DNA from: CAWATZ01 sp963784995
Lineage (GTDB): Bacteria; Planctomycetota; Planctomycetia; Gemmatales; Gemmataceae
Length of the DNA stretch: 64,000 nucleotides
Direction of reading: 5' to 3'
NCBI GenBank assembly: GCA_963784995.1
Contig: CAWATZ010000007.1
Location: 868,001-932,000 of the forward strand
A program made the translations under genes and the position numbers. Shown here one piece after another: positions 7,901 to 14,999 of this stretch; the stretch's first letter is position 1; each line of letters begins with the position of its first letter. Under the pieces are notes generated by a model. The model searched no databases. It was not told the origin of the DNA and worked only from the letters and a program-made list of their open reading frames with translations.

Positions 7901-10310
7901 CGACCCAGCACTGGTGTACAACTCGGCCACCGTCAACGTCCGCCCGACCATCAACCTGTCCATCCAGGGCGACGCCAATGCCGCACCGGCCACCCAGGCC
8001 GAGATTGACTGGACCTGGAACGGCGTTGCCCAGAATCCGGTTACCGTCAACCTGGGCAGTCTGCCGGCCGGCAGCATCTACAACCTGGCGGTTCAGCCCG
8101 ACAATCCGGTCACCATGACCGGCTCCTACAACTGGTCGGCCCTGATTACCCTGACCCTGGCCGACAACAGCACCGAGTGGGCCAAAGCCTCCGGCAGCGC
8201 CGTCGTGGCCGCGGGCGACGGCAACGCCATCGGCGCCGGCTGGAGCCTGGCCGGCATTCCCCAGCTGATGGTCCAGTCGGGCAGCGTTCTCTGGCAAGAT
8301 GGCCAGGGCGACATCTTCGCCTTTGTGCGCTCGGCCAACGGCACCTTTACCACGCCGGCCGGCATGTTTGGCACCCTGGTGCAGAACAGTAACGGCACTT
8401 ACACGTACACCAATCCAGACCAGAGCCAGGACCTGTTCAACAGCCAGGGTCTGCTCACGGCCGTGCGGCAACCGCTTGCCCTGGGCAGCAGCTACCTGAC
8501 CCTGCGCAGCTACAGTTACGACACTCAGGACCGGCTCATCCAGGTCACGGCCGACGACAACGGCGTGACCACACTGAGCTATGATGGCGGCACGGGCCTG
8601 CTCGACCAGATCAGCGAGCCCGGCGGCCGCATCGTCTCCCTGACGCACGACGACAACGGCGACCTCACCCAGATCACCGACGCCGCTGGTTACGTCCGCA
8701 CCTTCAGCTACAACAGCAGCCACGACCTGACCGAGGACCAGTGGAGCCCGCTGGACGCGACCTTCAGCTACGACGCGACGACGGGCCTGCTGACGGGCAT
8801 GGATCGCGGCCTGGGGGACACGTACAGCATCGTCTCGGCAGCGGCCGTGGCCCTGGGCGCAATGCCGGCAGGACCGACGCCGACGCCCTCGGCGGCGGGA
8901 ACCTGGGCCACTGTCACCAACGCCCTGGGTGAAACCACTCAGTACCTGCTCGATCCCCAGGCCCACCTGCTCCAGCAAGTGCTGCCCTCGGGAGACACGT
9001 ATTCCTACCAGTACAACACGGCCGGCCTGGTCACGCAGTCCACCGATCCGCTCGGTTACATGACGACATCGACCTATGATCAGTGGGGCGACCTGCTGAC
9101 TCAGACCGACCCCCTGGGCAATACGGTCGTCAACACGTACGATTCCGCGTTCCACCAGCTGACCAGTGCCACGGATGCCGACGGCAATACCACGACGTAC
9201 AGCGTCGATGCCAGCAATGGCGAGGTGCTGAGCACCACCGATCCGCTGAACAACACCACCCAGAACGTCTGGAACAATGGCTTGCTGGTGGAAACGCTCG
9301 ATCCGGACCTGGTCCCGACTTACTTCAGCTATGACACCGACCGGCGGCAGGTCTCGGAGACGGACCCGGACGGCTACACCAGTTCCACCAGCTACGACGC
9401 CAACGGCAACGTGGCCACGCAGACGGACAACATGAATCTGGTGACCACCTTCAGCTTCGACGCCGACAACAACCTGCTGTCGCAGACCAACCCGGCCGGC
9501 GACTCCAGCGGCAGCAGCTACGACGGCGAAGGGGACGTGATGTCCTCGACCGACGGCGACGGCTACGTGACCACCTACGACCTCAACCAGTGGGGCCTGG
9601 TGACGGGCACGCTGGACCCGATGGGCTATCTGACCCAGACGCTTTACAACGTGGCGGAGCAAGTCACCGGCACCATCGATCCGATGGAGAACGAGACGCA
9701 AGACCTGCTGGACGTGGACGGCAACGTCACAGGCACGATCGACCCCGACGGCTACCTGACGCAAGACCTGCTGGACAAGGACGGCAACGTCACCGGCGTG
9801 ATCGACGCCGATGGCTACTTGAGCAAGACGCTCTCCGACAAGGACGGCAACGTCACCGAGACCATCGACAACGACGGTAACGCCACGCAGACGGAATACG
9901 ATCCCGACGGCAACGTCACCGAGACCATCGACGCCAACGGTAATGCCAGCTTCACGTTCTTCAACAAGGACGGCAACGTCACGGAAACGGAAGACGCCGA
10001 CGGCAACACGAACCAGACGCTGTACAACAAGGAAGGGAACGTCACCGGCACGATTGATGGTAGAGGCAAGCTGACTCAGGACTTGCTGGACAACGACGGC
10101 AACGTCACCGGCACCCTTGATCCCGAGAACCACCTGACCCAGTATTTGCTGAACAAGGACGGCAACGCCACCGAGACGATCAACCCCGACAACAACGACA
10201 GCTACGACCTGTACGACGGCGACGGCAGGGTGACAGGCACGATCGATGCGGACGGCAACCTGGTCCAGACGTTCTACGACGGCGACGGCAACGTCACCGA
10301 AACGATGTAA
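4995..10310 (+). CDS. Giant exported surface protein with Calx-beta, cadherin-like and YD repeats, 3' end lost to IS66
   Basis: 1771 residues remain. The N-terminus has a basic, Trp-rich leader and at about residues 46-56 LEILEERLVPS, the LExLExR motif of planctomycete exported proteins. Then follow a Calx-beta domain (about 57-160), an Ig-like domain (about 165-255), six cadherin-like/VCBS-type repeats (about 260-915; pattern NDSYxxLxD...GFTGDDTFTYTxxDG), and from about residue 1160 RHS/YD repeats ending in ten 21-residue units with the core DGNVTGTIDxDG. The gene stops inside the YD array: the TAA is formed by the first bases of the IS66 end (GTAA at 10307), so the RHS core and C-terminus are missing. 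The start at 4995 is preferred over an upstream in-frame ATG because AGAGGA precedes it and the leader motif is in place. Predicted to be a secreted adhesin or toxin-delivery shell protein, now truncated. Confidence 0.85.
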   Translation: MRSLSWLWGCLQPRGGLRNWFRSWKWVSSWFRPTPALLSARPARLALEILEERLVPSVAQFLLSNFSVSDNAGSVNVGVTLDTSSSQTVTVNYGTSDGTAVAGTNYDSESGTLTFAPGTVSQSFSVPILDAQPAGSTTIFNVALSDPVNATLGTPASSTVTIDDQSSTSVTVAASPSTLPLGQETTLSATVSSPDQGTPSGTVVWTDNGQTLGSTLLNGSAVATLQTSALEPGGNVIVAAYQGDGHFQNSSGSVTVTATMPAIVNDSYTLLHDSTLTADGQGSDPAPLLASDVDLHGTLSVTAINGSASNVGQAITLPSGASLNVNPDGTFTCTPAAGFTGSDSFTYTAGDGTAGGSATVTLNVVNDAPIVLNDSYTILQDQQLVAAGYVYPYQYAPGLLSRAFDPNGDALYVSAINGSAANLGQTITLASGATLDIGLNGSNDFFAYTPPAGFTGDDTFTYTASDGVADATATVTIHVVNDAPIVLNDSYTILQDQQLVAAGYVYPYQYAPGLLSRAFDPNGDALYVSAINGSAANLGQTITLASGATLDIGLDGSNDFFAYTPPAGFTGDDTFTYTASDGVADATATVTIHVTSNPLTVDDDSYVMLHDSTLSTGGWGPSSLLAPDYDNAGDTLSVSAINGSSANVGQTITLPSGAQLYVDGEGDFDYTPPAGFTGDDTFTYAATDGDASDTATATITVTNTAPTIVDDSYVMLHDSTLSAGGWGPSSLLAPDFDPNGDTLTVSAINGGAASVGQTITLPSGAQLYVDSEGDFSYTPAAGFTGDDTFTYTATDGVANGTATVTIDVTDVAPTVANSNYVLQHDTTLNAPGAGQPPLLSNAFDANRDTLSIAAINDSSANVNTWITLASGASLYVASSGYFTYVPTPSFVGDDTFTYTVSDGAETAVATASIDVIWPLLPASGQVASNPAQNSQLVSIGEASIDVNQGALRLTQPLDFDQSPGTSVGGDPALVYNSATVNVRPTINLSIQGDANAAPATQAEIDWTWNGVAQNPVTVNLGSLPAGSIYNLAVQPDNPVTMTGSYNWSALITLTLADNSTEWAKASGSAVVAAGDGNAIGAGWSLAGIPQLMVQSGSVLWQDGQGDIFAFVRSANGTFTTPAGMFGTLVQNSNGTYTYTNPDQSQDLFNSQGLLTAVRQPLALGSSYLTLRSYSYDTQDRLIQVTADDNGVTTLSYDGGTGLLDQISEPGGRIVSLTHDDNGDLTQITDAAGYVRTFSYNSSHDLTEDQWSPLDATFSYDATTGLLTGMDRGLGDTYSIVSAAAVALGAMPAGPTPTPSAAGTWATVTNALGETTQYLLDPQAHLLQQVLPSGDTYSYQYNTAGLVTQSTDPLGYMTTSTYDQWGDLLTQTDPLGNTVVNTYDSAFHQLTSATDADGNTTTYSVDASNGEVLSTTDPLNNTTQNVWNNGLLVETLDPDLVPTYFSYDTDRRQVSETDPDGYTSSTSYDANGNVATQTDNMNLVTTFSFDADNNLLSQTNPAGDSSGSSYDGEGDVMSSTDGDGYVTTYDLNQWGLVTGTLDPMGYLTQTLYNVAEQVTGTIDPMENETQDLLDVDGNVTGTIDPDGYLTQDLLDKDGNVTGVIDADGYLSKTLSDKDGNVTETIDNDGNATQTEYDPDGNVTETIDANGNASFTFFNKDGNVTETEDADGNTNQTLYNKEGNVTGTIDGRGKLTQDLLDNDGNVTGTLDPENHLTQYLLNKDGNATETINPDNNDSYDLYDGDGRVTGTIDADGNLVQTFYDGDGNVTETM
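6093..6782 (+). repeat. Near-identical 345-bp tandem duplication inside the surface-protein gene
   Basis: Two consecutive cadherin-like repeats (unit one from about 6093, unit two from about 6438) differ at only a handful of bases over 345 bp (115 codons), far less than the neighbouring repeats. The protein copies differ only in a few residues, such as LNGSND versus LDGSND. This points to a recent in-frame duplication or gene conversion. Confidence 0.85.
9655..10310 (+). repeat. 63-bp (21-aa) YD-type repeat array
   Basis: Ten consecutive 21-residue units with the pattern LLDKDGNVTGTIDxDGYLTQ. They are degenerate at the DNA level but regular in length. This is the YD-repeat shell region of RHS-like proteins; the array is cut by the IS66 end. 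Confidence 0.8.
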
Positions 10311-10317
10311 GCGTCCG
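10307..10317 (+). repeat. IS66 terminal inverted repeat, tnpC-side
   Basis: GTAAGCGTCCG, identical over 11 bp to the inverse of 13230-13240. Its GTAA supplies the stop codon of the truncated surface-protein gene. Confidence 0.85.
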
Positions 10318-10502
10318 CCGAACCGCAGGCAGGGATGGGAAGACGGAGGAGACGTTCGGGATGCACCAAGAGCTTGCCCAGGCATGACGGTGCTGGTGGG
10401 CAGCCGCGCGGTCCAACGGTTCGCCGGGACGAACTCCGGACGGGCAGCGGCGGACGTGTCCTTCTTGGCTTGGCGGGCAGGGCGGCCTGGACCGCGGCAC
10501 GC

Positions 10503-12255
10503 TCAGCCGCTGTCCACGACCGCTTCGCTGGCGCGCCGTTGCGCCGCCGCCCAGCGGTCCGGCAGCAGTTCTGGCAGTTGCTCCGCTGCACAGCTCGGCA
10601 AACGCTGCAGCACGTCACGCAAGTAGCGCCACGGCTCGATCCCCAGACGCTTGCACGTCTGCACCAGGCTGTACAGCACCGCTGCCGTCTCCCCGCCGCC
10701 ATCGCTGCCAAAGAACAAGTAGTTCTTACGGCCAACCGCCACCGCGCAGGGCGCCTTCCGCCGCGTTGTTGTCAATCGCCAAATACCCTTGGGTCGTATA
10801 ACGCTCCAGGGCCTGCCATTGGTTCAAGGCATAAGTGATGGCTTCGCCCATTGGACTCTTCGGCAGCACTCCGCCTCGTTCTTGCTCCAACCATTGTCTT
10901 AGCGACGTCAGCAGTGGCACACTCTCTTCCTGACGCAACCGCTGCCGCAGCTGCCAACTCTCTGCCAACGACAACCCCGCATCCTCACTCTGCTGGGTCG
11001 CTTTCTTCTCCACGGCATACAACTGGCGAATCACTCCTAACACGTAGGACGCCCGCGCCGCGTCTGTCGTCTGCGCCTCGAAGAACTTCCGCCGCACGTG
11101 CGCCCAACAACCGACTTCCACGATCTTGCCGCCGGCATACAGTTGGTCGTAGCCGCTGTAAGCATCGGCTTGCAAGAAGCCCTGGTAGCCTTTCAGGAAG
11201 TCCTGGGGCCGTTCTTGCTTGCGATCGGGACTGTAATCATAGACGGTGTAGGGATGGTCCGTGTCGCCCAGGTAGACCCAGACACGACCCTGATGGCTGG
11301 CACGCACGCCACGGCTCTGGACTGTCACTGGAGTGTCATCGCTCCCGATCACCTGAGACTTCTTGATGTCGCTGTGCAGCAACTCATAGAGCGGCCGCAC
11401 CAGGTCAGCCGACTGCTTCAGCCAGTCGCACAGCGTGCTGCGTTTCAGCGGCACTCCCTGCCGCGCGAAGATCTGTTCTTGCCGATACAGCGGCAGGTGA
11501 TCGCCAAACTTGCTGAGGATGACGTGAGCCAGCAGCCCGGGCGCCGCCAGGCAGCGTGGCACTCCCTCCAGCGGCAGGGGTGCCGTGCTCAGCGTCACGA
11601 CAGGCACGACGCCGGGCTGGAACAAAACGGGGTCCGCTGTTGCAGTGGCCCCAGCAGTGGTTGCTGCCGTCGGGCCGGACCCCGCGGCGGCCGGCTCAGA
11701 CACCGTGGCCGGTGGCGGCTCGCTTTGCTCGGACAGCTGCCGGCGCCGTTGCTCACAGCCAACACACGCATACTTCAGGCGGACGTTTTCGATGACAAAG
11801 ATCGACTGCGGCACGCAATCGTATTGCTCGCTGACTTCTTCGCCAATGACCACGCGGGGCAGACCACAGCAACTGCAGCAACGCTCCGCTTCCGTTAGCT
11901 CATGCAGCCGACGCTGCCGAGGCAAGTGTTGGGGAGGCCGCTGCCGGCCGTGCTTGTGGCGCCGCTTGGCTTTGGCTGGTTTGCTCTCGTCTGGTCCTGT
12001 TGGACCGTCTCCGTTGGCTGCCGCCGCATCCGGTTGCGTAAACAGAGACAATTGGCTGGGGTCGAATCGTTCGCTGCGTGGACCATAGAGACGACGCAGC
12101 AGCTGGTCCAGGCGGACTTGGATTTGGCTCAGCTCCCGCTGGCGTGCCGCCAGGGCTCCGAGCAACTCCTCGATCATCCGTTTGAGGACGGCGGGATCGT
12201 CAGGCAAGTGCTGGACGTCTAAAGCCGCGGTTGTGGTGGTCGTGGCAGTACTCAT
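10503..12255 (-). pseudogene. tnpC: IS66 transposase TnpC, frameshifted near the C-terminus
   Basis: DDE-type transposase of IS66. The N-terminal leucine-rich coiled coil (MIEELLGALAARQRELSQIQ) is followed by a zinc-finger-like CCSCCGLPR...CVGCEQ region, then the DDE domain with GSDDTPV, LQADAYSGYDQLY and the C-terminal E of IDNNAAEGALR. The family consensus at that point is NNAAERALRPVAVGRKN. Here CTGCGCGGTGGCG lacks two bases relative to what that protein motif requires, so the frame stops at 10726 and the rest (VAVGRKNYLFFGSDGGGETA...) continues in another frame to 10503. The break follows the glutamate, so the last about 80 residues are lost from the main product. A programmed shift is possible but no slippery site is evident. 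Confidence 0.85.
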
Positions 12256-12442
12256 ACTTAGACATCATAGCAGCCGGCGACGTGTTTTTCGTCGCCATTT
12301 GGAAAACAGCTTGCAACTTAAGTGTGCTGAAGACAATCTGTAGCAATCAGGGAAAGTGAGCCACTGCTTGCTGGTCGGCGAATGAGTTGGTCTGAAGTGC
12401 TGAGGGCCTCCCGCAGGAGGCCCTCCTGAGAGAAAAGTGGAC

Positions 12443-12808
12443 TTAGAGCGTCGTTGCCGGCCGCTGGTAGCGGTGACGGCGTTCGACCTTTTCCAACACG
12501 ACCCCGTCTAACAGCATGGTCAGCTCGGCAGCGCGGACCTCCAGTTGTCCAGTCTGCCCAGTTGGTGCGGTCGGAAAACGAAAGACGCCTTCTTCCAACC
12601 GCTTGTACCAGATGGCATAGCCGTCTTGCTGCCAGCTGAGGATCTTGAGGCGGTCGCCGCGTCGATTGCGAAAGACGAACCAGTCACCGGAGAGGGGATC
12701 GTCGCCCAGCCCCTGGCTGACCAGGGCCGCCAGCCCGTCAAACGATTTGCGGCAATCGACGGCGGCCAGGCAGAGAAAAATGCGTCCGGGTGGTGTCAGG
12801 GGGAGCAT
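12443..12808 (-). CDS. tnpB: IS66 accessory protein TnpB
   Basis: 121 residues: MLPLTPPGRIFLCLAAVDCR, then KSFDGLAALV...DPLSGDWFVFRNRRGDRLKIL...DGYAIWYKRLEEGVFRFP, which is the standard IS66 ORF2 (TnpB) sequence. It is needed for transposition in this family, but its biochemical role is not settled. The ATG at 12808 overlaps the end of tnpA by 13 nt and is preceded by GGAGGAGA, which indicates translational coupling. Intact. Confidence 0.92.
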   Translation of the reverse strand: MLPLTPPGRIFLCLAAVDCRKSFDGLAALVSQGLGDDPLSGDWFVFRNRRGDRLKILSWQQDGYAIWYKRLEEGVFRFPTAPTGQTGQLEVRAAELTMLLDGVVLEKVERRHRYQRPATTL

Positions 12809-13155
12809 GGCCTCTCCTCCAGGACAGCCAGCAGAGTACGCAAGGAGGCGGCATCGAAGCCTGGCCCAACGAACAGGCGTCGGCCGTTGCCCAGGACGAC
12901 TTCGAGGCTCGGCGTGGCGGCGGTAGGTTCGGGGGTGACGTGCAGGGGGACGAAGGTAACAGGGTCTGAGGCCGGGTGCTGGCAGGCGTCGGTGTCGCGT
13001 TGGGCCAACGTTCGCCGCCAGCAATAAAAGGACGCCTCGGCCAGCTGGTGGCGGCGGCAGTAGGCGCGGATGGACAGACCACTGACGAGCCAACGTTCGA
13101 GGTGGGAGCGCCAGAAACGCTCCTTGTCCGGATCACGAGATCGACCGGCAGACAT
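12796..13155 (-). CDS. tnpA: IS66 accessory protein TnpA
   Basis: 119 residues: MSAGRSRDPDKERFWRSHLE, then RWLVSGLSIRAYCRRHQLAEASFYCWRR, the helix-turn-helix of IS66 TnpA, with a variable C-terminal half ending near EVVLGNGRRLFV. It probably binds DNA at the element ends. GGAGG upstream of the ATG at 13155 decides the start; an upstream ATG at 13191 lacks such a site. First gene of the tnpA-tnpB-tnpC operon. Confidence 0.9.
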   Translation of the reverse strand: MSAGRSRDPDKERFWRSHLERWLVSGLSIRAYCRRHQLAEASFYCWRRTLAQRDTDACQHPASDPVTFVPLHVTPEPTAATPSLEVVLGNGRRLFVGPGFDAASLRTLLAVLEERPCSP

Positions 13156-13229
13156 ACGAGATACCTCCAGAGCATGGGTCGGGCGAAACATGCTCGGAGC
13201 ATACCCGGCGCTGCAACAGTGGTTTTTAC

Positions 13230-13240
13230 CGGACGCTTAC
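13230..13240 (-). repeat. IS66 terminal inverted repeat, tnpA-side
   Basis: The inverse complement reads GTAAGCGTCCG followed by GTAAAAACC. It abuts the cut end of the glycosyltransferase reading frame. Confidence 0.85.
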
Positions 13241-14849
13241 GCAGCAACGCCTCCATGAATAGCAACTCCACCTCGTCGGCATGCTCGCGCTGGCCCTGCC
13301 GGCAGACCGCCAGCGCTTCCTTGCGCTGGCCCAGACGCTGGAGTCCCCGGCTGAGCACGGCGTACAGCTTGGGGCGCGTCGAATAGTCCGGCGGCGTCCG
13401 CTCCAAACTGCGGCGCAGCAGCGGCACCGCCTCGGCCACGCGTCCCTGCTGTCCCAGCGCCAGGCCCAGATGATACAGCGTCACCGGGTCGTCCGGCCGC
13501 TCCGCCTGCTGCAAGCGCAGCAGCCGCAGGTTCCGCTCCAGCTTGGCCGCCGACAGCGTGCTTTCCTGGTAGCCCCAGTGGCGGATCGCCACGTCGGTCC
13601 AGTCCAGCCGATGTCCCGCTCGCCGCAACGACAGCAGGATCTGCTCATGCACCCGGTAATCCCAGCGGATCGCCGGGTCGTTGCGAAACAGCCGCACCTG
13701 GGCCACCGCCAGAGAGGAGCCGCCAGCCGACTCCGACACTTGGCGCATCACGTAGGCGGCCTTCTCGTCCCGCAAGCCGGCAAACAGGGTCCGCAAACGC
13801 TGGCGGTTGACCTCGTCGAGGTCCTCGTCGCCGTCCAGCCAGAAGATCCAGTCGCCGCGGGCGTGGCGGATGCTCTCGTTGCGTGCGGCGCTGAAGTCAT
13901 CTACCCAGGGGAAGTCCACCACGCGGGCGCCGAGCCGGGCCGCCACCGCCTTGGAGTCGTCCGTGGAGCCTGTATCCACCACGAGCATCTCCGCCACCAG
14001 GTCCGCCACCGACGTCAGACACCGCGACAGCCGCTCCGCCTCGTTCTTCGCAATCATGCAGAAGGAGATGCGTTGGGTGGAGTTCTTGGTCGCGATAAGG
14101 AGAGGAGGGGCGACAGGCGAGCCGCCCGTCGCCACGTTGACTGCGAGGGGAGAGGTTTCCTTGCCCGCGTGGTGGACAAAGACGTCCTGCACCAGCATGG
14201 GACGATAGCCCGCACTCTTGACCAGGCGGCATAGGTCCGCTTCCTCTCGCCCATCCGGCCACTGTCCGACCTGGTCGAGCACCTCCCGCCGGGTCAGCAG
14301 ACAGAAACTCCCCAGCCGGTCCACCTCCCCGGCCTGGCCGCGGTACTCCTTGAACCTCCGCTCGGTGAACGCGGCCAGTTCGTCCAGACTGGCGTAAGCG
14401 GCCTCGATCTGCTGGGCTCCTCCGGCGTGATTGCTGACCGGACCCACCAGGCCGATCTGCGGCCACAGGTGCAGCAGACACTTGAGCATCTGCCCCAGCC
14501 AGCCCCGCGGCACCACCACGTCATTGTGCAGCAACGCCACAAAGCGTCCCCGGGCCTGCCGCAGCGCCTGGTTGACCGCCGCGGCAAAGCCCTGGTTGCT
14601 CGCGTTGCGGATCACCTCCAGCCGCTCCGGCCCAGGCCGGCCGCGCATCTGCTCCAGCAACACGCTGGTCTGATCGGTCGAGGCGTTGTCCACCACGATC
14701 AGCTCGTAAGGCTGCCGCGTCCCGTTCAGGACACTCTCCAGGCACTGGCGGGTATGCTCCACGCGGTTGCAGCAGACGACCACAACCGTGGCCAGTTCGG
14801 TGCCGGCTGGTCGCGCCGGGGCGGAGACAGGTTCTGTGTCTTGCTGCAT
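13241..14849 (-). CDS. Double family-2 glycosyltransferase with TPR, 3' end cut by IS66
   Basis: About 536 residues remain before the IS66 end; the frame then runs into the IS and stops at 12738. Two GT-A domains are visible. The first (about 20-250) has ATVVVVCCNRVEHTRQCLES, ELIVVDNASTDQT and LLHNDVVVP. The second (about 270-400) has ISFCMIAKNEAERLSRCLTS, MLVVDTGSTDDS and WIFWLDGDEDLDEV (a DxD-type motif). A tetratricopeptide-like helical tail follows (about 440-536). It would transfer sugars from nucleotide donors to a cell-surface glycan or protein in the cytoplasm. The ATG at 14849 has GGAGG 6 nt upstream. Divergent from the cytochrome gene. The loss affects only the TPR tail, so the catalytic domains might still work. 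Confidence 0.85.
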
Positions 14850-14999
14850 CGCAAACCTCCGGATGGGACGGCAGCTCAACTGCATCGCGTATCTCCCTGA
14901 AATAATACTCGACTCCCGGAAACGTTGACCTGCACCGTGGCAACGCCGGGGGCAATCGACTAACTTAACCTTGACGAACCAGCATACGCGGGAGGTGCA

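Larger units (their letters stand above)
10307..13240 (-). mobile_element. IS66-family insertion sequence
   Basis: A 2.93-kb element with the typical gene order tnpA-tnpB-tnpC on the minus strand. The ends are inverted repeats starting 5'-GTAAGCGTCCG (10307-10317, and 13230-13240 in inverse), and IS66 elements are known to begin GTAA. The family makes 8-bp target duplications, but the flanks here (GAAACGAT at 10299-10306, GCAGCAAC at 13241-13248) do not match. The left flank is a truncated YD-repeat gene and the right flank a truncated glycosyltransferase gene. Non-coding stretches of about 190 bp lie at 10311-10502 and 12256-12442 within the element. Confidence 0.9.

Noticed and set aside
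5001..10385. A 1794-residue open frame antisense to the giant surface protein
   Set aside because: It is a shadow of the repeat-rich, GC-rich coding strand; it repeats the same period, has no RBS and no recognisable domain, while the plus strand has clear Calx-beta, cadherin-like and YD repeats.
12738..13240. The continued frame of the glycosyltransferase inside IS66
   Set aside because: It is only a read-through of IS66 DNA overlapping tnpA and tnpB in another frame; not a natural C-terminus.
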